A stretch of 23,942 bases of DNA from Ophioceras dolichostomum (taxonomy: Eukaryota; Ascomycota; Sordariomycetes; Magnaporthales; Ophioceraceae), in NCBI GenBank assembly GCA_003049485.1, contig PYST01000481.1, positions 1-23,942 of the forward strand, written 5' to 3'. The notes below the pieces were generated by a model, which was not told the origin of the DNA, searched no databases, and saw only the letters and a program-made list of their open reading frames with translations. Within the stretch, counting starts at the first letter, position 1. The number at the start of each line of letters is the position of its first letter. This document shows positions 19,801-23,942 of this stretch, piece by piece. Both the position numbers and the translations under genes were made by a program.

Positions 19801-19822
19801 AGAGAGAGAGAGAGAGAGAGAG
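19801..19822 (+). repeat. (AG)11 dinucleotide run
   Basis: A perfect AG run of 22 nt (CT on the minus strand), about 125 nt upstream of the DUF7689-like ATG. CT-rich tracts in the sense strand near the transcription start are common in filamentous fungi, so it may mark that gene's core promoter. Confidence 0.9.
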
Positions 19823-19992
19823 ATAAAGAAAGAAGGGCGAAAGATGATTTGGGCGGGCTCAGGAGTTGCCTGCAACAGAGCCGGAAGGAGAGGACGAAAG
19901 GATGAAGAAGAGAGACCAGAGGAGACTTGCTTGTTGGATGATGTCGAATCTCAGAGTTTCTTACCGCTATCTCGGCGTGTATCCCCATGTCC

Positions 19993-20000
19993 TCTTATAG
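19993..20000 (-). promoter_or_regulatory. TATA-like box towards DUF7689-like gene
   Basis: On the minus strand the sequence reads CTATAAGA, 315 nt upstream of the ATG at 19678. With the CT-rich run between it and the start codon, a TATA box with a long 5' leader is plausible but not proven. Confidence 0.3.
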
Positions 20001-20956
20001 GAAGCTCGCATCACCGGATCGGAGGGATGGGCGACTCTTCAGGTCGAACCGCGACATGTTTGCGAGCTAGACGATGTCATGGAACGTCATCGAAGGCCGT
20101 ATTCCAGCGACGGCGCGATACGAGGTTTGTTGGAACTGGCTCTCGTTTCAGGCCTGCTGCTTGTCGGTCGGCCATTTCTGCTCTTGTGCATGTGGTCCAC
20201 GGCCGAGCAGGCGTCGATCTCTGTGGTGTTGAGAAGTCTGAAAAAGCGACGCGGACAGCGGTCGGTCGATGTGACTGACGCCTTGTAACAGACACATTTC
20301 ATACGGCCATACGAGGGGCGAGGCAAGCGAGCGGTCGGCCAAGGACTGAGCTAGCCGGCGACGGTTGGCGAACGGCTTCCATTACGGCTTCCACGACCGG
20401 CCAACGGAGGACGGTCTTGTCTCGGCCATTGATTATCTTGACAGAGGTCTTGACAGAGCTCACGAGGCTTGGCCAGCACCACGACCAGAACTGATAGCGG
20501 TCGGCAAACGGCACGCTCTCATCCTATTGCCTCTCGTCAAGCGGTGTGTTGGTGTAGGAGGGAGTGTAAGTGGCGCGCCGCCTTCAGGCCTGGCCGCCTA
20601 GGACAACGGGTTTCACCTGCATTCACGGAGGAGAGATGACGGCAGTGTTATGTTGTATACACAGCGACCAGAAAAGAGAGCGGCGTTAAGGGCAACAAGC
20701 TGCCTTGTGCCCGGACAATCGTAAGCATGCTGAATCCTGAGGCTGTTGGGGAGGGTGTGGAGGGATGAGGTAAGATCAGAGTCCCTAACAATTACTAATC
20801 TCGGTCACCCAATGGAGAAGGGATGATTTGTTTGGAGGAAAACAAATAGGATCTTGAAAGAGGGAGAGAAAGATACATCGGTATTGAGGGAATGCCAGAC
20901 AGCGATAGAATGATTCATTTCATGATTAATGTCATGTATCATTGGAAAGCGCCTCT

Positions 20957-21031
20957 GGTCTGCGATCACGCCCAACATCGATATGCGGTCTATCGTCGAG
21001 CCCAACACCTGGTCTGTCATCAAGCCCAACA
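20957..21031 (+). repeat. Three imperfect 21-nt repeats in promoter region
   Basis: Units at 20957-20977, 20987-21007 and 21011-21031 each begin GGTCT and end GCCCAACA (the 3' eight bases are identical), with variation confined to the middle. The spacers are 9 and 3 nt, giving periods of 30 and 24. They lie between the divergent DUF7689-like and kinase-like genes and could be an array of binding sites or the remains of a minisatellite. Confidence 0.65.
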
Positions 21032-21235
21032 GGGAAAGGGCGCACGTCTCAGACTGGGCCAGTCTCGCGCCTTTTTCGTGTCACTAGTCCCGTGCGTTTC
21101 TGGAGTGTTGGGGCCGGGCGACACCGGGCTGTGGGGGCCGGGGGTTCTGGCACGGGGGGCGCTCGGCAGTCGTCAATTCCTCAATACACTATATCCGGAG
21201 TCGTCTTACTTGTAAACAGGTGGAAACACAGGGGA

Positions 21236-21259
21236 GGCACGGCTGGTGGCACGGCTGGT
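21236..21259 (+). repeat. 12-bp tandem repeat, two copies
   Basis: GGCACGGCTGGT is repeated exactly at 21236-21247 and 21248-21259 in the upstream region of the kinase-like gene. It is probably replication slippage in GC-rich DNA. Confidence 0.8.
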
Positions 21260-21571
21260 TAAGAAACCCTTCCGGGCCCTTCCGCATCCGGCCGGCTCAG
21301 CAGACAACACAATCTAGAAAGGCGGCTGACACCTGTTGGCCTGTTGGCTGCGCCGTGGGACTGGCAATCAAATGCCGTGCACGTGGCCGTCTGACAGCCT
21401 GGAAGATCACCACCACTAGGTACCATCCATCCCCGCTTTTTCTTGCTGATGCCGTCCACGATATTTGGACATCCTTGCCCCGCCAGGCCCACCTTCGTAC
21501 CAACTTCCATCACACATTCCACACTCTGATCGATTCCATTTCGTCGTTCTGATCCCTACGTTCCCTTTCTC

Positions 21572-21578
21572 TATAAAA
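21572..21578 (+). promoter_or_regulatory. TATA box of kinase-like gene
   Basis: TATAAAA occurs 163 nt upstream of the ATG at 21735 and is followed by an A/G-rich leader. The match to the TATA consensus and the spacing, which leaves a leader of roughly 100-130 nt, fit a core promoter for this gene. Confidence 0.5.
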
Positions 21579-21734
21579 AGAAAGAGAGAGGGGGAAACAG
21601 AGAAGAAAAGTTAAAGAAGAAAACCAATTGAACAAACGGCCAGCGTCTATGAACAGACATCACTCATCCCAGGACCCAGAACAAAACCCACCTACGCATC
21701 ATCACATCGTACAAAGGGACAATCGCACGGCAAG

Positions 21735-23441
21735 ATGGCGGGCTTTTTTGCCAGATGCCCCCCGGAGGAGCGCTTCGTCGCTGGCGAAAGACTGACGGGC
21801 TCCGTGGCGGTCTGGGACTGGGACACACGCCGCGTGATAAAGGTTGAGTCGCCCTTGAGCGTAAATCCGCAGAACGACCCGATGATCTTCGCAGCCCTCA
21901 CAGCCAACCTCGACAGCCTCCCCCAGGATGTGCTGAGGGTCACTCTCGACAACAGGGGCCACGTTACGGGCACGGGCAACGACTACAGGACGGACGACCA
22001 GACTACCATCCCCTTCTACCCCTTGCGGAAGAGCTTCGGTGCGAACGTATCCACGCTCCACCGCTCCGCCCTCACCGAGGTCCAGAGGATGGGGCAGCAG
22101 GTCGACCGCGTCACCTGGACATCATCCTCGGGTGGGGGCCGTAACGGCGAGGTGGTCGTCCACACCTCTGCCTTCAAGTACAACTTCTTCAAGAACAACA
22201 TCGCCATGATCTGGCACGAGATGAACTGCCACATGCGCATCCCCAAACACCCTAACATCGTCCCGTTCGAGGCCCTCGTCACCGAAGCCGTCGGCGGCAC
22301 CGAGAAGGTGGTCGGGTTTACCACGCCGTACATCCCCGGCGGCACCGTGTGGGATCACCCTGAGCGAATATTCAAGTTGAAGCATCTGAGACAGCTTATG
22401 GCCGTGAGTAGTCCTAGTCGTCCGACTTCCCTATATATAGACCTGTGTATGTAGAAATGTTTCGTTGTGCTGACAGCGCTTTTCTCTCTCGACGCCCAGG
22501 CCGTGGACTTCATCAACCTCACGTTGGGCATCGTCCACGGCGACATCAAGCCCTTCAACCTCCTCCTGGACGAGACGACGGACAACATTATGCTGTTCGA
22601 CTTCAACTGGGGCAGCCAGCTGGGCAACACGAACGGCGACCTCAACCACAACCGCGAGTTTTGGTACGACGAGGATCGCAATGACGTCAAGTTCGTCGCG
22701 TACACGCTGTGGGAGATCCTCGCGCACGATCAGCACTTCCGCGCGGAGACCCCTCCACGCTTGTACCACATCTCGGACATCCTGGGCCCGGCCTTCGCCC
22801 CTGCCAGCAGCAAGGGGGGCAAGAAGATGGCTAAGCCCGGGCCGACGAAGCCCTGGACGCACCACCGCAACGTCAAGCTCGACGCGCCCGTGGATGAGTA
22901 CCGTACCGCCTTGGAGGCGTGGGTCCGCGAGCGGATGACCAAGGACAAGGTCGTGAACCACTACAAGAAAGCCAGCAAGCCGATCACCTGGGACAGCCTG
23001 CCCCCCTTCCCGCCGGCCATGTTCTGCGGGAGCCCGCAGCCGATGGGGTACCAGTTCCGAGTCGAGATGTCCATGGACAACGAGCCGTTTATCGCCTGGG
23101 AGCGGCCCGCGACCAGCAAGCTCCCCCTGCCCAAGGGCAAGCGCCTCCTGGCGACGGGCCAAGTTGTCGACAGCTCCAGCCCCAGCCCTAGCACCAGCAG
23201 CGGCGCGAGCAACAAGCGCTCGTCGTCTCACAGCCCGGAGGGGAGAACGGGTGGTGGAGCGGGCGTTCCATCCACTGTTCGCAGAACATCGTCGTCGACG
23301 GCGGCGGCAACCTCTTCTCCCACCAGGCCCACTAGGAGTACTAGGCAGAGTGCTTCTACAAACAACACCACTCCTGCCGTCGCTGATCCAAATAAGAGAT
23401 ACGCCCTGAGATCGGTAACGGATAAGAAGCAACAGGGATGA
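21735..23441 (+). CDS. Atypical protein kinase-like protein, two exons, 536 aa
   Basis: Exons 21735-22403 and 22500-23441 join in phase 0 to 536 residues. The 96-nt intron has a GTGAGT donor, a GCTGAC branch point (22469-22474) and a CAG acceptor. The middle of the protein reads as a protein kinase fold: a Gly-rich GGGRNG segment (133-138), candidate ATP-anchoring K148, helix-C E162 in HEMNCHMRIPKHPNIVPF, catalytic loop HGDIKPFN with D238, K240 and N243, and DFN at 257-259 in place of DFG. A helix-F-like NDVKFVAYTLWEIL (284-297) follows with almost no activation segment and no APE motif. The first 110 residues match no domain I know. The tail from about 430 is Ser/Thr/Pro-rich and basic, probably disordered. 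HGD replacing HRD resembles fungal kinase-like and small-molecule kinase families, so the substrate need not be a protein. Activity is likely possible but unproven. Confidence 0.84.
22404..22499 (+). other. Intron of kinase-like gene
   Basis: The donor is GTGAGT, the branch point GCTGAC at 22469-22474 and the acceptor CAG at 22497-22499. If retained, an in-frame stop at 22452-22454 would end the protein at 239 residues, before the HGD catalytic loop. Confidence 0.85.
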
Positions 23442-23942
23442 AGTGGATAACTGGGCACACCCACACACACACACACCTCTATAGGGCGCAAGGTGGGCTT
23501 TGGAGGGGAAAGTGATGACCCTCGAGGCCGGAGATGGAGGAGGGTTGTGAGGACCAAGAGATGTGTGAAAACAAAACACAGACGAAATGCCTGCGGGCGT
23601 CAAGAACAGAGGAAGGATGCGTTTCGCTAGCTGAAATGAAGCAAGACCACCAGACTCCCTTGGAGCGTGCTGGACACGCAATATTGGCCTGACTTAGTTA
23701 GGTAAGGTAGGTAGGTACATGTAAACAGTAATCGATGACCGCCGGCGGCAAGTTACTAGGTACACAGGACTAGTACATAAAGTTCCCGGTTCCTATGCGA
23801 GGCAGCCTAACATTCGATTGTTTTACAAAGCCTTCTATCGATTTGGCCTAGAGGCCAGTGTCACGATCGCAAAGGCCAGAGGCTGGGAAGCCAGAGGTGG
23901 AGAGCACAATGGTGTCAAGATTCTGCTATGAAGGAGGGAAGG
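23442..23942. other. 3' flank of kinase-like gene to window end
   Basis: No gene is supported. The stretch has a short CA run (about 23455-23474), which may lie in the 3' UTR, and a TAGG repeat (23697-23718). Confidence 0.5.
23697..23718 (+). repeat. (TAGG)n repeat downstream of kinase-like gene
   Basis: An imperfect TAGG run ends in GTAC, similar in form to the copies at 3755 and 4633. Confidence 0.88.

Larger units (their letters stand above)
19679..21734. other. Divergent intergenic region, DUF7689-like / kinase-like genes
   Basis: No gene is supported in these 2.06 kb; the frames here are at most 144 codons. The region holds TAGG repeats (19709-19723), a 7-bp tandem repeat GTGCCTA (19734-19747), a (AG)11 run (19801-19822), TATA-like boxes facing both ways, CCAAT-type pentamers (20809-20813 plus, 20941-20945 minus), a triple 21-nt repeat (20957-21031) and a 12-bp tandem repeat (21236-21259). 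The last 130 nt are an A/G-rich leader of the kinase-like gene. Confidence 0.55.

Noticed and set aside
20957..21031. CRISPR-like array
   Set aside because: There are only three degenerate units with spacers of 9 and 3 nt, in a eukaryotic genome; this is a short repeat cluster and not an array.
22431..23681. 416-codon open frame on the minus strand
   Set aside because: It is antisense to exon 2 of the kinase-like gene and shows only Arg/Val-rich composition; the plus strand carries the recognisable kinase motifs and a proper intron.

Overview
The window looks like nuclear DNA of a filamentous ascomycete, most likely a Sordariomycete. This is inferred from short spliceosomal introns (85, 96 and 130 nt) with GTGAGT/GTACGT-type donors and CTGAC/CTAAC branch points, GC-rich exons, pyrimidine-rich intergenic tracts and many dispersed TAGG/CCTA tetranucleotide runs. 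No species can be named from the sequence alone. All protein genes I can support lie in the right-hand 10.5 kb.

Layout. Positions 1-13501 form a long stretch with no convincing gene. It holds a (CA)18 microsatellite, TAGG-type repeats, CT-rich tracts, a strong hairpin followed by six Ts (7198-7224), one weak small ORF (7107-7340), and an 879-nt open frame that lacks an early ATG. The genes follow: (1) 13502-14638, minus strand, an intronless membrane-anchored prolyl 4-hydroxylase-type 2-oxoglutarate/Fe(II) dioxygenase; (2) 16138-16647, plus strand, a 169-residue protein with two predicted membrane segments, divergent from gene 1; (3) 18618-19678, minus strand, a three-exon gene for a 281-residue protein resembling the DUF7689 family, with Cys and His residues in an enzyme-like arrangement; (4) 21735-23441, plus strand, a two-exon gene for a 536-residue atypical protein kinase-like protein (HGD catalytic loop, DFN instead of DFG, low-complexity basic tail).

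Genes 3 and 4 are divergent across a 2.06-kb region. That region carries a TATA-like box towards each gene, a (GA)11 tract and a cluster of three imperfect 21-nt repeats, so it could be a shared control region. No pathway can be assembled from the four genes.

Two structural points stand out at 17682-17948. First, a perfect 16-bp direct repeat encloses a body ending in a GC-rich hairpin and a (TAC)12 tail read on the minus strand. This is the architecture of a 5'-truncated non-LTR retroelement copy with its target-site duplication. Second, inside that body a 61-bp exact duplication surrounds the only N in the window. It is best read as an unmerged contig overlap rather than a biological duplication.
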